NCBI GenBank assembly: GCA_900544065.1
Contig: UQTR01000011.1
Span: 1 to 37,927 of the forward strand
Reading direction: 5' to 3'
DNA length: 37,927 nucleotides
Source of the DNA: an uncultured Collinsella sp.
GTDB taxonomy: Bacteria; Actinomycetota; Coriobacteriia; Coriobacteriales; Coriobacteriaceae
Within the stretch, counting starts at the first letter, position 1; each line of letters starts with the position of its first letter. Below the pieces are notes generated by a model that saw only the letters and a list, made by a program, of their open reading frames with translations, ran no database searches and was not told the origin of the DNA. Shown here piece after piece: positions 1-9,510 of the stretch. A program made the translations under genes and the position numbers.

Positions 1-52
1 CATACGAGATGTCTGAGGGTCTCGTGGGCTCGGAGATGTGTATAAGAGACAG
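1..52 (+). other. Illumina Nextera i7 adapter (not genomic)
   Basis: Bases 1-10 match the end of the P7 primer, 11-18 (gtctgagg) fit an 8-base i7 index, 19-33 are the GTCTCGTGGGCTCGG read-2 adapter and 34-52 are the 19-base transposase mosaic end. The biological sequence starts at about base 53. This explains why the first gene lacks its 5' part. Confidence 0.97.
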
Positions 53-663
53 GCAAGATGTCGGGCAACGCCGACGCCACCATGAGCGCGCTCGATGGCC
101 AGAACCCGCTGCCGGCTTCGTTTGCAATTGAGATGGACGATCCGTCCAAGGTCGAGAGCACGGCCCAGAAGCTCAAGAAGAACGCCGACTTCCAGAAGAT
201 CGCGGATGACGGCGACGTCAACGCGAGCGTGCTGTACGGCCAGGAGGAAGTGAGCCGCCTGTTCCAGGTGACCAACTACATCCGCATCGCCGCCGTGGTG
301 CTCGTTGGCCTTCTGACCTTTATCGCATTCATCTTCATCAACAACACGATTCGCCTGTCCATCACGGCGCGTCGTCGTGAGATTGCGATTATGCGTCTGG
401 TCGGCGCCAGCAACGGCTTCATTCGCGGCCCGTTTATCACCGAGGGCGTACTGCAGGCCATTTTGGGCTCGCTGCTTTCCATCGGCGTTCTGGAGCTGCT
501 GCGCAATCTGATGATTCCGCGTCTGCAGGAGAGCATCGGCTGGATGTCGTTTGCCCTGCCGATGCAGTACTACCTGGTGACCTATGCTGCGCTGATTCTG
601 GTCGGTGTGATTATCGGTCTCTTTGGTTCTGCCATAGCCATGCGCCGCTACCTGCGCGTGTAG
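53..663 (+). CDS. ftsX: Cell division protein FtsX, C-terminal part (5' truncated)
   Basis: FtsX is the membrane subunit of the FtsE-FtsX complex, an ABC-type machine that activates peptidoglycan hydrolases at the division site. The visible 200 residues contain the end of the extracellular domain (a charged stretch up to about residue 75) and then three hydrophobic segments (about residues 76-97, 127-147 and 170-192). An MLVGAS-like cytoplasmic loop with many Arg residues (TARRREIAIMRLVGAS) lies between the first two; this is the typical FtsX permease C-terminus. The reading frame is open back to the adapter junction, so the ATG at 58 is probably internal and the N-terminus plus ftsE lie outside the window. 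It ends at a hairpin terminator. Confidence 0.9.
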
Positions 664-687
664 GCATGTCTGGAATTCATCCCTTCC

Positions 688-722
688 AACGGGTCGTCTC
701 TTATGGGGCGGCCCGTTTTTTG
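688..722 (+). terminator. Intrinsic terminator after ftsX
   Basis: An 8-bp stem (acgggtcg at 689-696 with cggcccgt at 709-716, one G-T pair) is followed directly by a run of six T. It ends the ftsX transcript 25 bases after its stop and separates it from rnr. Confidence 0.8.
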
Positions 723-798
723 ATCCCAAGGGAACGGCAGGAAAGCGAATCATTTGGGTAGACTCTTTGGAGTTCGTCATCGATAGCAAGGAGGCGCC

Positions 799-2934
799 AT
801 GGGGCGCAATAACAAGCATAAGCGCGGTGCCCGAAATAAGCGTGGGCCGGTGCGCAGCGAACGCCGTCCGAGCCTGACCGGGCGCGTGCAGCTCCATGAG
901 CATAGCGCCTACGTTGTAACCGAAAACGGCGACTACAAGGTCATGGGCCGCGGTAAGCGCGAGATCATGGATGGCGATACCGTTGCCGTGAGCATTAAGA
1001 ACAGCCCGCACGGTGAGCGGCGCGCCGTGATCGAAGGCGTGGTTGAGCGCGCAGCCATAAGCGTGGTGGGTACGTACCAGACCGCTGGTCCGCTCGGTGT
1101 GATCGAGCCGCTCGATTCGCGCCTGAAGGCCGACTTCTTCATTCTGCCCGAGGATACCTCGGCGGATCGTCTGGGCGTCCACCCGGGTGATGCCGTTGTC
1201 GCGCGCATTTTGACCTACCCGACGCGCCTGGAATCGGGCACCGTGACGATCGAACGCCGCATTGGCGGAGATGACGCGCCCGATTTGGGCGTTCAATACG
1301 TGATGGCGCGTTACGGCTATACCGATAGCTATCCCGAGGCCGCGCTGGACGAGGCCGAGGGACTTTCGCTCGATGTGTCCGCGGCGCTTAAGGACCCGCT
1401 CCGCCGCGATCTGCGCGACCGCTTTGTCATCACGATCGACCCGGTCGACGCGCGCGACTTTGACGATGCCATTTCGCTTGAGCGCACGCCCGAGGGTGGC
1501 TACAAGCTGGGTGTGCATATCGCTGACGTTTCTCACTATGTGGCTTGGGACGGGCATATCGATCTTGAGGCTCGCCATCGTACGACATCGGTGTATCTGG
1601 CCGATCGCGTGCTTCCCATGCTGCCCGAACGCCTGTCCTGTGACCTGTGTTCGCTTCGCCCTGACGAGGACCGTCTAGCGTTTACCGTTGACATTGAGCT
1701 CGATGCGCAGGGTCGCGTGCGGCATTACGATCCGTACCCCAGCGTGATTCGCTCGCGTGTGCGTATGGACTATGACGGCGCCGAGGCGCTGCTGGTGCGT
1801 GCCGGCGCGGTGGAGTATGGGGTGCTGGAGGGTGCGGCCGAGGATGTTGCGGCTGCTGAGGCCTCGCGCGAGGAGGCGCTTGAGCGCGGTCTTGCGTGCG
1901 AGAAGGCCGCCCGCGGCTGCAACGTCGACCTCGGCAATTTCCTTGTCGCCGCCAACGAACTCGCCGAACTTCGCCGTCGTATTCGTCGCGTCCGCGGCTC
2001 AGTCGATTTTGACACGGCCGAGATTCGCGCTCTATTGGATGAGGACGGAGTACCCGTGCAGATTGTGGCGCGCGAGCGTTCGTGTGCCACGTCGCTTATC
2101 GAGGAAGCCATGCTGCTCGCCAACGAGTGCGTTGCAGAGTGGCTGGCAGACCGTGATATCGAGGCCTGCTATCGCGTGCATGAGGATCCGAGCCCCGATA
2201 GCCTGCACGGTGCCGCCGTTGCGCTGGCGCAGCTGGGCATCATCGACGATCGCCGTGCTGCCGGTATTGCCCTGGGGAGTCCCGATGAGCTGCAGGCTGC
2301 AGTTGATGCTGCCGCCGGTACGGCAAACGCACCGCTCGTCAACACGCTGCTTCTGCGCAGCATGCAGCGCGCGCTGTACAAGCCGCGCAACGAGGGCCAC
2401 TTTGCGCTCGCCGCGCCGTGCTACTGCCACTTTACGAGTCCCATCCGTCGCTACCCCGATCTGGTGGTGCACCGCGTGCTCAAACTGCAGTTGGCCTATG
2501 AGCAGCTCGGCGGCAAGGACGCCTTGGTCCGTACGCCGCGGCTGATCGGCAAGGGGCGCGAGTCGCTGCCGCGCATTCTGCCGCAGATCTGCCGCGCATG
2601 CAGCGATGCCGAGCGCGCGGCAGATGCCGCCAGCCATGCGACGCAAAAGATCAAGATTGCCCAGTACTATGAGGATCGCCTGGGCGAGCGCTATGCCGGA
2701 ACGGTCTCATGGGTCAGCAGCATGGGCCTCTTTGTGCGCTTGGACCTGACGCAGGTCGAAGGCTTGGTTTCGATCAAGAGTCTGGGCAACGAGTGGTTCG
2801 AGTTCGACGAGGATGCGCTTACGCTGACGGGCGCCGACACGGGGACTCGCTATGAACTGGGCCAGCGCGTGATTATCGAGGTCTCGCGCGTCAATACCAC
2901 GCGTGGGCACTTGGACTTTAAGCTTATCCATTAG
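799..2934 (+). CDS. rnr: Ribonuclease R (RNB-family 3'-5' exoribonuclease)
   Basis: This hydrolytic 3'-5' exoribonuclease degrades structured RNA and works with tmRNA-SmpB on non-stop mRNAs. The 711-residue protein has a Lys/Arg-rich N-terminus, cold-shock-like domains (about 25-190), the RNB catalytic domain (about 200-530) and a C-terminal S1 domain (about 630-711). The RNB signature DPVDARDFDD starts at residue 214, giving the metal-binding aspartates D214, D220, D222 and D223 expected from RNase II/R. The ATG at 799 follows an AAGGAGG ribosome site at 789-795 at close spacing. The length is normal for RNase R. smpB, often a near neighbour of rnr, is 8.5 kb downstream here. Confidence 0.95.
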   Translation: MGRNNKHKRGARNKRGPVRSERRPSLTGRVQLHEHSAYVVTENGDYKVMGRGKREIMDGDTVAVSIKNSPHGERRAVIEGVVERAAISVVGTYQTAGPLGVIEPLDSRLKADFFILPEDTSADRLGVHPGDAVVARILTYPTRLESGTVTIERRIGGDDAPDLGVQYVMARYGYTDSYPEAALDEAEGLSLDVSAALKDPLRRDLRDRFVITIDPVDARDFDDAISLERTPEGGYKLGVHIADVSHYVAWDGHIDLEARHRTTSVYLADRVLPMLPERLSCDLCSLRPDEDRLAFTVDIELDAQGRVRHYDPYPSVIRSRVRMDYDGAEALLVRAGAVEYGVLEGAAEDVAAAEASREEALERGLACEKAARGCNVDLGNFLVAANELAELRRRIRRVRGSVDFDTAEIRALLDEDGVPVQIVARERSCATSLIEEAMLLANECVAEWLADRDIEACYRVHEDPSPDSLHGAAVALAQLGIIDDRRAAGIALGSPDELQAAVDAAAGTANAPLVNTLLLRSMQRALYKPRNEGHFALAAPCYCHFTSPIRRYPDLVVHRVLKLQLAYEQLGGKDALVRTPRLIGKGRESLPRILPQICRACSDAERAADAASHATQKIKIAQYYEDRLGERYAGTVSWVSSMGLFVRLDLTQVEGLVSIKSLGNEWFEFDEDALTLTGADTGTRYELGQRVIIEVSRVNTTRGHLDFKLIH

Positions 2935-2959
2935 CCAAATCTCGACTCATGGCGGGAGA

Positions 2960-2998
2960 GCGGAGGGCGGTCTTTCGGGGCCGCCCTCCGCATTTGGA
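2960..2998 (+). terminator. Hairpin terminator after rnr
   Basis: A perfect 11-bp GC-rich stem (2960-2970 with 2981-2991) with a 10-base loop stands 25 bases after the rnr stop. The following T-run is short (ATTT), so termination could be partly Rho-assisted. Confidence 0.7.
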
Positions 2999-3053
2999 TC
3001 ATGGCTACCTTGCCGTCTGCTCGGCCGCCCGCTTACCTGCTATTCGAGAGGTA

Positions 3054-3092
3054 AAACCTACCAAAATAAACCTGTCCCTTTTTGGCAGGTTT
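3054..3092. promoter_or_regulatory. Three half-site palindromic region before the recombinase
   Basis: AAACCT occurs at 3054-3059 and again at 3068-3073, and its inverse AGGTTT at 3087-3092. The outer pair is an almost perfect inverted repeat (aaacctaccaaaa at 3054-3066 against ttttggcaggttt at 3080-3092, one mismatch). The inner pair (aaacctg/caggttt) competes with it. The site lies 20 bases upstream of the recombinase ATG, where an operator or a crossover site would be expected. Function is inferred from position only. Confidence 0.45.
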
Positions 3093-3111
3093 ACAAGAAA
3101 GCGGGGATGAG

Positions 3112-3717
3112 ATGGCGACGGTGTATGGTTATGCGCGGGTGAGTTCGCGCGATCAGAATCTAAATCGGCAGCTGGATGCGCTGGGCGCCTATGGCGTGGG
3201 CTCGGCGAATATTTATGCCGACCATGCGAGCGGCAAGGACTTCGATCGCCCGCGGTATCGCGAGCTGCTGCACATCTTGGGAGACGGGGACGTGCTGGTG
3301 GTGCTTTCTATCGACCGACTTGGCCGTAATTACTCCGAGATTCTTGAGGAATGGCGACGCATTACCAAGGAGCTCGGGGTTGCCATTGTGGTGTTGGACA
3401 TGCCATTGCTTGACACGCGCGCCAGGGCCAGCGGCGCGCCGGATGTGACCAATACCCTGATTGCCGATATTGTGCTACAACTGCTGAGCTACGTGGCGCA
3501 GGTGGAGCGCGAGAATATTCATCGGCGCCAAGCGGAGGGGATTGCGGCGGCGCGGGCGCGAGGGGTCCGTTTCGGTCGACCTCGCAAGCCGTGCCCTCCT
3601 CAGTTTGAGCTGGTACGCGATAGCTATGAGGCAGGCGATATTACCCGCAGCCAGGCAGCAAAGTGCCTGGGCGTGTGCGTGGGGACGTTCGATCGCTGGA
3701 TGCGCGAGGCGGGGTAG
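3112..3717 (+). CDS. Small serine recombinase (resolvase/invertase family)
   Basis: Enzymes of this family cut and rejoin DNA at short sites through a serine-phosphate intermediate, resolving cointegrates or inverting segments. The 201-residue protein begins with the catalytic YARVSS motif (nucleophile most likely S11) and has the SIDRLGRNYSEI helix near residue 65. Its C-terminus is a Hin-type helix-turn-helix (about 155-201, with an RPRKP linker). This length and domain order fit the Hin/Pin/gamma-delta group and not large phage integrases. I chose the ATG at 3112 because a TTG at 3082 lies inside the upstream palindrome and adds residues not seen in the family; the ribosome site is weak. 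No invertible segment or partner transposase is visible nearby, so the target is unknown. Confidence 0.85.
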   Translation: MATVYGYARVSSRDQNLNRQLDALGAYGVGSANIYADHASGKDFDRPRYRELLHILGDGDVLVVLSIDRLGRNYSEILEEWRRITKELGVAIVVLDMPLLDTRARASGAPDVTNTLIADIVLQLLSYVAQVERENIHRRQAEGIAAARARGVRFGRPRKPCPPQFELVRDSYEAGDITRSQAAKCLGVCVGTFDRWMREAG

Positions 3718-3821
3718 GGGTTTGCGCCGCTTTGGCGCTTCCTGTTGCGATTCAAATTTTGATACGGTGACGATGCCATTTGGGGCTACACTCGCTGATA
3801 TTCAAAAAAGGAGGTAGGCCC

Positions 3822-4403
3822 TTGGCGCGCGTAAAACAAATAATCGGATGGACCGCGATCGTTCTGTTTACTGCAACGCTGGCGGGCATCTGGGTGCTGA
3901 CGGAGCAAAATGCGGTGGAGACGTCGTTGCTGAGCGAGTCCATCGCGCGTGTGGTGGAGGGTCAAGCTACGGGCGTACAGGCTGCCGATGTCGCGAGTGA
4001 AGCTCAGACCGAGAACGGGATGACTGGGGACACCGATTCGGCTGCTTCGAATGTCCGGTCTGGCCGACTTGCTTCCATTCGCATGTGGGTGGGCACGAAC
4101 GTCCGTCGCGTTGCCCATACCGTAGAGTTTTTCTTCGTCGGATTGTTCGCCTCGGTGGTCGTGGTTTGCTTTTCCAGGCGTCCGTGGAGCGTATGCTCCC
4201 GTTGCGTGCCCGTGTTGCTCTTTTGCGCCGTCTGCTCCGTTGGCGATCAGGTACATAAGATCTTTGTTCCCGGCAGGCATTTCGACGTTATCGATTTAGG
4301 ATTCGATGCTGCGGGCTATGTTACCGCGATGCTGTTGGTATTGCTGGCAGCGGTGTTGGTGCGCCATGCGACTCGGCCGATCGGCGCCCATGCGAGGCGC
4401 TAG
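3822..4403 (+). CDS. VanZ-like family membrane protein
   Basis: The VanZ-like family consists of small integral membrane proteins; one member gives low-level teicoplanin resistance, but most have no proven role. This 193-residue protein has an N-terminal membrane segment (about 6-27), a polar loop of about 60 residues, and three further hydrophobic segments. The family signature before the last segment is recognisable as GDQVHKIFVPGRHFDVID, with DQ in place of the usual DE. The start is TTG at 3822, fixed by a strong AAGGAGG at 3808-3814; an upstream in-frame start would include that site. It is followed by a terminator and so is a single-gene unit. The long polar loop is unusual for the family. 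Confidence 0.75.
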   Translation: MARVKQIIGWTAIVLFTATLAGIWVLTEQNAVETSLLSESIARVVEGQATGVQAADVASEAQTENGMTGDTDSAASNVRSGRLASIRMWVGTNVRRVAHTVEFFFVGLFASVVVVCFSRRPWSVCSRCVPVLLFCAVCSVGDQVHKIFVPGRHFDVIDLGFDAAGYVTAMLLVLLAAVLVRHATRPIGAHARR

Positions 4404-4484
4404 CCGGTAACAAGTCCGTTTTTGATAATGCGATCTTGTTGAATTATTTTGTGTCGCGCGTATTTCCGAGCGGTCGGATTTGAG

Positions 4485-4512
4485 GGGCGAGCGGTAGAAC
4501 GCTCGCCCTTTG
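4485..4512 (+). terminator. Terminator after the VanZ-like gene
   Basis: A perfect 9-bp stem GGGCGAGCG / CGCTCGCCC (4485-4493 and 4500-4508) with a 6-base loop is followed by TTTG. Confidence 0.7.
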
Positions 4513-4533
4513 TGCGCCACGATGCGGCACAAT

Positions 4534-4573
4534 GTACCGTAAAAGCTGTTTGTATCCGGTACGAATCGTTCGT
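4534..4573. promoter_or_regulatory. Inverted repeats upstream of murR (candidate operator)
   Basis: A perfect 6-bp inverted repeat GTACCG / CGGTAC (4534-4539 and 4557-4562, 17 bases between) is followed by ACGAA-tcg-TTCGT at 4561-4573. Both lie 35-75 bases before the murR start. RpiR-family regulators such as MurR usually bind palindromes next to their own operon, so this is a reasonable autoregulatory site, but binding is inferred. Confidence 0.4.
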
Positions 4574-4607
4574 TGGTCTTTAATTCTTCTCAACGGAGGT
4601 GTTTGAG

Positions 4608-5459
4608 ATGGCAAACGGATTGCTTTTGCGGCTTCGCGAGCGTGAGCTCAGCGCGAGCCCGGCGGAACGCAATGTCATCGCATATGTAAGCGCTCATCCG
4701 CACGAGGTGGTCGGGCTGTCCGTCCGCGGTCTTGCCGATGCCACGTTCTCCTCGCCCTCGAGCATTTTGCGCTTTTGCAAGCGCTTGGGTTTTGCGGGCT
4801 ACAAGGAGTTCCAGCGCGAACTGATTGCCGAGCTGGCGCTCTTGGGTGACAAGAAAGACGTTGCCCTCGAGGACATCTCCATGGATGACAGCGTCGAACG
4901 TATCGTGGGGAAGGTGATGAAAAGCAACGTGCGCACGATCGAAGCGACGGCGCGAACGCTCGATTACACCGTCTTGGAGCGATGTGCGGCCTATCTTAAG
5001 CGGGCACGCGCGGTCAATCTGTTCGGTATCGGTGCCTCTCGTTTGGTCGCGCACGATCTGGCGCAAAAGCTCATGCGTGTCGACAAAGAGTGCCATCTGT
5101 ACGACGACTGGCATGATCAGCTCTTGTGTGCCAAGAACATGCATGAGGGCGATATGGCAATCGCCTTTAGCTACTCGGGCTTGACGCAAGAGGTGCTGGA
5201 CTGCGCCGCCGAGGCCCAACGTCACAACTGTCCCGTTGTGGCCGTGACCAAAGTAGATGGATCATCCAAGCTTGCCACCATGGCCGATGCCGTGCTCGGC
5301 GTCGCTGCGAGTGAGCCCTTGGTCCGCAGCGGTGCCATGGCTTCGCGTATGGCCCAGCTTATGGTTGTCGATGCCCTGTACGCTGCTTACGTTGCCAGCG
5401 ACTACGAACGGGCGACGCATGTCATTAAGCAAAACTACATCGAGAAACAGGAAAGATGA
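4608..5459 (+). CDS. murR: MurR/RpiR-family regulator of the MurNAc operon
   Basis: This transcription factor has an N-terminal RpiR helix-turn-helix (about 1-77, with SSPSSILRFCKRLGFAGYKEF) and a C-terminal SIS sugar-isomerase domain (about 125-255, with GIGASR and SYSGLTQE). In Escherichia coli MurR represses murQP and is relieved by MurNAc-6-phosphate. The 283-residue length is usual. The ATG at 4608 is 8 bases after GGAGG; the alternative GTG at 4599 overlaps that site. It is the first gene of a same-strand cluster with murQ (10 bases away) and murP, which makes MurNAc-6-phosphate its likely ligand. The ligand assignment comes from context. Confidence 0.85.
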   Translation: MANGLLLRLRERELSASPAERNVIAYVSAHPHEVVGLSVRGLADATFSSPSSILRFCKRLGFAGYKEFQRELIAELALLGDKKDVALEDISMDDSVERIVGKVMKSNVRTIEATARTLDYTVLERCAAYLKRARAVNLFGIGASRLVAHDLAQKLMRVDKECHLYDDWHDQLLCAKNMHEGDMAIAFSYSGLTQEVLDCAAEAQRHNCPVVAVTKVDGSSKLATMADAVLGVAASEPLVRSGAMASRMAQLMVVDALYAAYVASDYERATHVIKQNYIEKQER

Positions 5460-5469
5460 GGTGAATGAA

Positions 5470-6393
<924 letters not shown>

Positions 6394-6450
6394 GTGCGCG
6401 GCGTGAGCTGATATGACATCCAAACGAGATACCCAATACAAGGAGGAGTT

Positions 6451-7881
6451 ATGACGAACAAAGAGCTGGCTCAAAAGCTGCTGGACCTTTTGGGCGGTAA
6501 AGACAACGTGCTCGCAAACGCGGCGTGCATGACGCGCCTGCGCGTGACCGTCAAAGACACGGGCAGCGTCGACACGGAGGGTATTAAGGCACTCGACGGC
6601 GTGATGGGCTTGGTCGAGGACGACACGATGCAGATCGTGCTGGGGCCGGGCAAGGTGAATAAGGTGCTCGAGGAGTTCTCCAAGCTCACCGGCCTTGCGA
6701 AAGGCGTTGCCGACGAGAGCGTGGTTGACGCTGCGGCCACAAACAAGGCCGCGCAGAAGGCAAAGTACGAGTCCAAGCCGGTTCAGGCCTTCCTCAAGAA
6801 GATTTCCAATGTCTTCGTCGCCCTGCTTCCCGGCATCATTGCGGCTGGCCTCATCAACGGTATCTGCAACGTCATTAACGTCTCGACGGCAGGCGCGCTT
6901 GCAGGCGAGTGGTGGTACCAGGGCATTCGTTCCATGGGCTGGGCCCTGTTTGCCTATCTGCCCATCTTGGTGGGCTATAACGCGGCGCGTGAGTTTGGTG
7001 GCTCCGCTGCGCTGGGCGGCATCGCCGGCATGATGTGTATCGCCAACAGTGCCATGCCCCTGCTTGCGCCTGGCGCGGCTGATCCTGCCACTGCCATTCT
7101 GCTGCCGCTCACCAATGCGCAGTACAACCCCGCAGCGGGCGGCATGATCGCGGCTCTTATCGCTGGCGCATTTTTTGCCTGGATGGAGCGTCAGATTCGC
7201 AAGGTTATGCCCAACGCACTCGACACGTTCTTGTCCCCGCTGCTGGTGCTCATCATCGGCGCCTTTGCTCTGATGCTCGTCATCCAGCCGGTTGGCGCAT
7301 GGCTGACGACTGCCATCTTTAGCGTTTTGACCTTTATCTTCGAGAAGCTGGGCGTCCTGGGCGGCTATATCCTGTCGGCAGGCTTCTTGCCGCTGGTTTC
7401 CGTCGGCCTGCATCAGGCGCTCACGCCGATCCACGCTATGCTCAACGATCCCGACGGCGCTACCAAGGGCATCAATTACCTGCTCCCCATCCTTATGATG
7501 GCTGGCGGCGGCCAGGTCGGTGCCGGTCTGGCGCTGTACTTTAAGACCAAGAACGCCAAGCTCAAGAAGTACGTCGCAGAGTCCATTCCCGTTGGAATCC
7601 TGGGTGTGGGCGAGCCTCTGATGTATGCCGTTACGCTGCCGCTCGTTCGTCCGTTTGTGACGGCCTGCCTGGGTGCCGGATTTGGCGGCGCGCTCGCGGC
7701 GCTGCTTCACATCGGCACGGTTTCTCAGGGCGTTTCCGGTCTGTTTGGCCTGCTGATCGTCGTTCCTGGCCAGCAGCTCGGCTACGTTGCCGCTATGCTG
7801 CTTGCCTATGCCGCCGGCTTTGTCCTGACGTGGTTCTTTGGCGTCGACGAGCAGAAGATCAATGAGTTCTTTGGCGAGTAG
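6451..7881 (+). CDS. murP: PTS EIIBC component, MurNAc type
   Basis: This permease imports and phosphorylates MurNAc or MurNAc-containing sugars through the phosphotransferase system. The EIIB domain occupies about residues 1-85 with the phosphorylated cysteine C26 (NAACMTRLRV). The EIIC glucose-superfamily domain (about 105-470) has many membrane segments and the conserved GEPLMYAVTLPL loop. There is no EIIA domain, as in E. coli MurP, so a separate EIIA-Glc must supply phosphate. A good AAGGAGGAG site precedes the ATG. Specificity for MurNAc is inferred from murR, murQ and mupG next to it; the sequence alone would also fit other glucose-family sugars. Confidence 0.88.
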   Translation: MTNKELAQKLLDLLGGKDNVLANAACMTRLRVTVKDTGSVDTEGIKALDGVMGLVEDDTMQIVLGPGKVNKVLEEFSKLTGLAKGVADESVVDAAATNKAAQKAKYESKPVQAFLKKISNVFVALLPGIIAAGLINGICNVINVSTAGALAGEWWYQGIRSMGWALFAYLPILVGYNAAREFGGSAALGGIAGMMCIANSAMPLLAPGAADPATAILLPLTNAQYNPAAGGMIAALIAGAFFAWMERQIRKVMPNALDTFLSPLLVLIIGAFALMLVIQPVGAWLTTAIFSVLTFIFEKLGVLGGYILSAGFLPLVSVGLHQALTPIHAMLNDPDGATKGINYLLPILMMAGGGQVGAGLALYFKTKNAKLKKYVAESIPVGILGVGEPLMYAVTLPLVRPFVTACLGAGFGGALAALLHIGTVSQGVSGLFGLLIVVPGQQLGYVAAMLLAYAAGFVLTWFFGVDEQKINEFFGE

Positions 7882-7948
7882 TTTGATATCGCGAGCCGTG
7901 TTGCTCGGGGTTCGCGGCGCGCGGCAGATTTCTTGATGCTATGGTTGT

Positions 7949-7982
7949 GCCGGCGGGGCTAACTGCTCCGCCGGCCTTTTTT
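7949..7982 (+). terminator. Strong terminator between murP and mupG
   Basis: GCCGGCGG (7949-7956) pairs with CCGCCGGC (7968-7975), extended inward by three pairs, and is followed by seven T. It is the strongest intrinsic terminator of this region, and the mupG ribosome site begins just after it. Confidence 0.88.
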
Positions 7983-7998
7983 AAAGGAGCGTTGTAGC

Positions 7999-9051
7999 GT
8001 GAAAACGGGTATTTCGATTTATCTTTCCAGCCCTTTGCAGGATATTGAGCGGACGATTGAGCGTGGTGCCGCGGCGGGTGCGCGCTACGCGTTCACCTCA
8101 CTGCATATTCCCGAGGATGGGGGAGCGGCGTATGCCGATAAGGTCCGTCATGTGCTGTCGCTGCTCTCCGCCCGCGGCATTGCGCTCATTGCCGATGTGG
8201 GGCCTCGCACGTGCGGTTTGCTCGGGCTTGAGCGCATCGAGGACCTGCGCGATCTGGGGTTGGAATACCTTCGTTTGGACTATGGCTTTAGCGCCCAACG
8301 GGTCGCGGAGCTGTCCGGTGTATTTCGCATAGTGGTCAATGCATCGACGGTGAGTTCTGATGAAATCGCATCGTGGCGTGAGGCCGGTGCCGATGTGACT
8401 CGTTTTGCCGCCTGCCACAATTTTTACCCCAAGCCTTATACCGGTTTAGCTCTGGAGGACATTGCTCGGGTGAATCTTCGTCTTGCGGCGCTTGGATTCG
8501 AAATCATGGCTTTTGTGCCGGGCGATGCTAACGTTCGCGGGCCGGTATTCGAGGGACTGCCGACGGTCGAGACGCAGCGCGGTCGCGCGTCAAAGGTTGC
8601 TCTCAATATGCTTGAGCTTGCACATGGCGCCGATTGCGACATTGTGTTGGTCGGCGACCCCGATCTTTCCGATGCGGGCTGGGCGCAGTTTGCTCAAGTT
8701 TCCGCCGGATACGTGGACCTGCAATGCGAGCTTGAGCCCGGTTATGCCTATGTGCGCGGGCAGATTCATCACGACCGGCCCGACTCGAGTGTCCTCATCT
8801 TTAGGTCTCAGGAGTCACGTACGACGCATAAGCCGGATTCCGTGCCGACGGATGCCGGAGCCGGCCTGCCGCGAAAGGCGGGGTCGATCGCTGTGAGCAA
8901 TAGCGGATATGGGCGCTACGAAGGCGAGCTTGAGATTGCGCGGGTCGATCTTCCCGGTGACGAGCGCATGAACGTTGCGGGCCATATCACGCCCGAGGCA
9001 ATGGAGCTGCTGCCGTTCATCAAACGCGGATTCGGGGTACGGTTCGTTTAG
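7999..9051 (+). CDS. mupG: MupG-like 6-phospho-N-acetylmuramidase (DUF871)
   Basis: Members of this family, described as MupG in Staphylococcus aureus, hydrolyse MurNAc-6-phosphate-GlcNAc in the cytoplasm after uptake by MurP. The 350-residue protein has a DUF871 TIM barrel (about 1-235, starting TGISIYLSS and including ADVGPRT, LRLDYG and HNFYPKPYTGL) and a C-terminal cyclophilin-like domain (about 240-350). The start is GTG at 7999, 8 bases after AAAGGAG. With murR, murQ and murP it completes a pathway from the imported disaccharide to GlcNAc-6-phosphate, GlcNAc and lactate. A terminator lies between murP and mupG, so mupG may be made at a lower level or need readthrough or its own promoter. 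Confidence 0.87.
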   Translation: MKTGISIYLSSPLQDIERTIERGAAAGARYAFTSLHIPEDGGAAYADKVRHVLSLLSARGIALIADVGPRTCGLLGLERIEDLRDLGLEYLRLDYGFSAQRVAELSGVFRIVVNASTVSSDEIASWREAGADVTRFAACHNFYPKPYTGLALEDIARVNLRLAALGFEIMAFVPGDANVRGPVFEGLPTVETQRGRASKVALNMLELAHGADCDIVLVGDPDLSDAGWAQFAQVSAGYVDLQCELEPGYAYVRGQIHHDRPDSSVLIFRSQESRTTHKPDSVPTDAGAGLPRKAGSIAVSNSGYGRYEGELEIARVDLPGDERMNVAGHITPEAMELLPFIKRGFGVRFV

Positions 9052-9143
9052 CGTGTGACCCGTGGGCTACAATTGGCCCATCATACGAAGGCGCCTCGTG
9101 TGGCGTGTGCCTGCGTTGGCCGATCTATATTCGGAGGATTCCC

Positions 9144-9503
9144 ATGACCGTACTGTTTGTTGAATATCCCAAGTGCTCGACCTGTAAGAAGGCCAAGGCA
9201 TGGCTGGACGAACACGGGGTAGAGTATATCGACCGCGATATCGTTTTGGACAATCCCACGGCTGATGAGCTTGCGACCTGGATTGCTCGTTCGGGACTGC
9301 CGGTGCGGCGCTTCTTTAATTCGTCGGGCATGAAATATCGAGAGCTGGGCCTGAAGGCGCGTCTGGATGCGGGCATGACGGATCGGGAGTGCTACGAGCT
9401 GCTGGCGACCGACGGCATGCTGGTCAAGCGTCCGCTGTTGGTGGGCGACGACTTTGCGATTCCCGGCTTTAGGGAATCGGCTTGGGTCGAGGCGTTGCTG
9501 TAG
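9144..9503 (+). CDS. ArsC/Spx-family thioredoxin-fold protein
   Basis: The 119-residue protein has the ArsC/Spx/YffB fold. A CSTC motif at C11-C14 follows the first strand, and LVKRPLLV near residues 91-98 is the conserved cis-proline region. A CXXC at this place is typical of Spx/MgsR and of some uncharacterised ArsC-like proteins, while glutaredoxin-type arsenate reductases usually have one cysteine. No arsenic genes are nearby, so I do not call it arsenate reductase. The ATG at 9144 has CGGAGGA 8 bases upstream. It is a single gene followed by palindromic repeats. A redox or stress role is possible but not shown. Confidence 0.8.
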   Translation: MTVLFVEYPKCSTCKKAKAWLDEHGVEYIDRDIVLDNPTADELATWIARSGLPVRRFFNSSGMKYRELGLKARLDAGMTDRECYELLATDGMLVKRPLLVGDDFAIPGFRESAWVEALL

Positions 9504-9510
9504 CGGCTGT

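Noticed and set aside
9144..9503. Arsenate reductase assignment
   Set aside because: The protein has a CSTC motif as in Spx-like proteins and there are no arsenic resistance genes around; only the fold family is supported.
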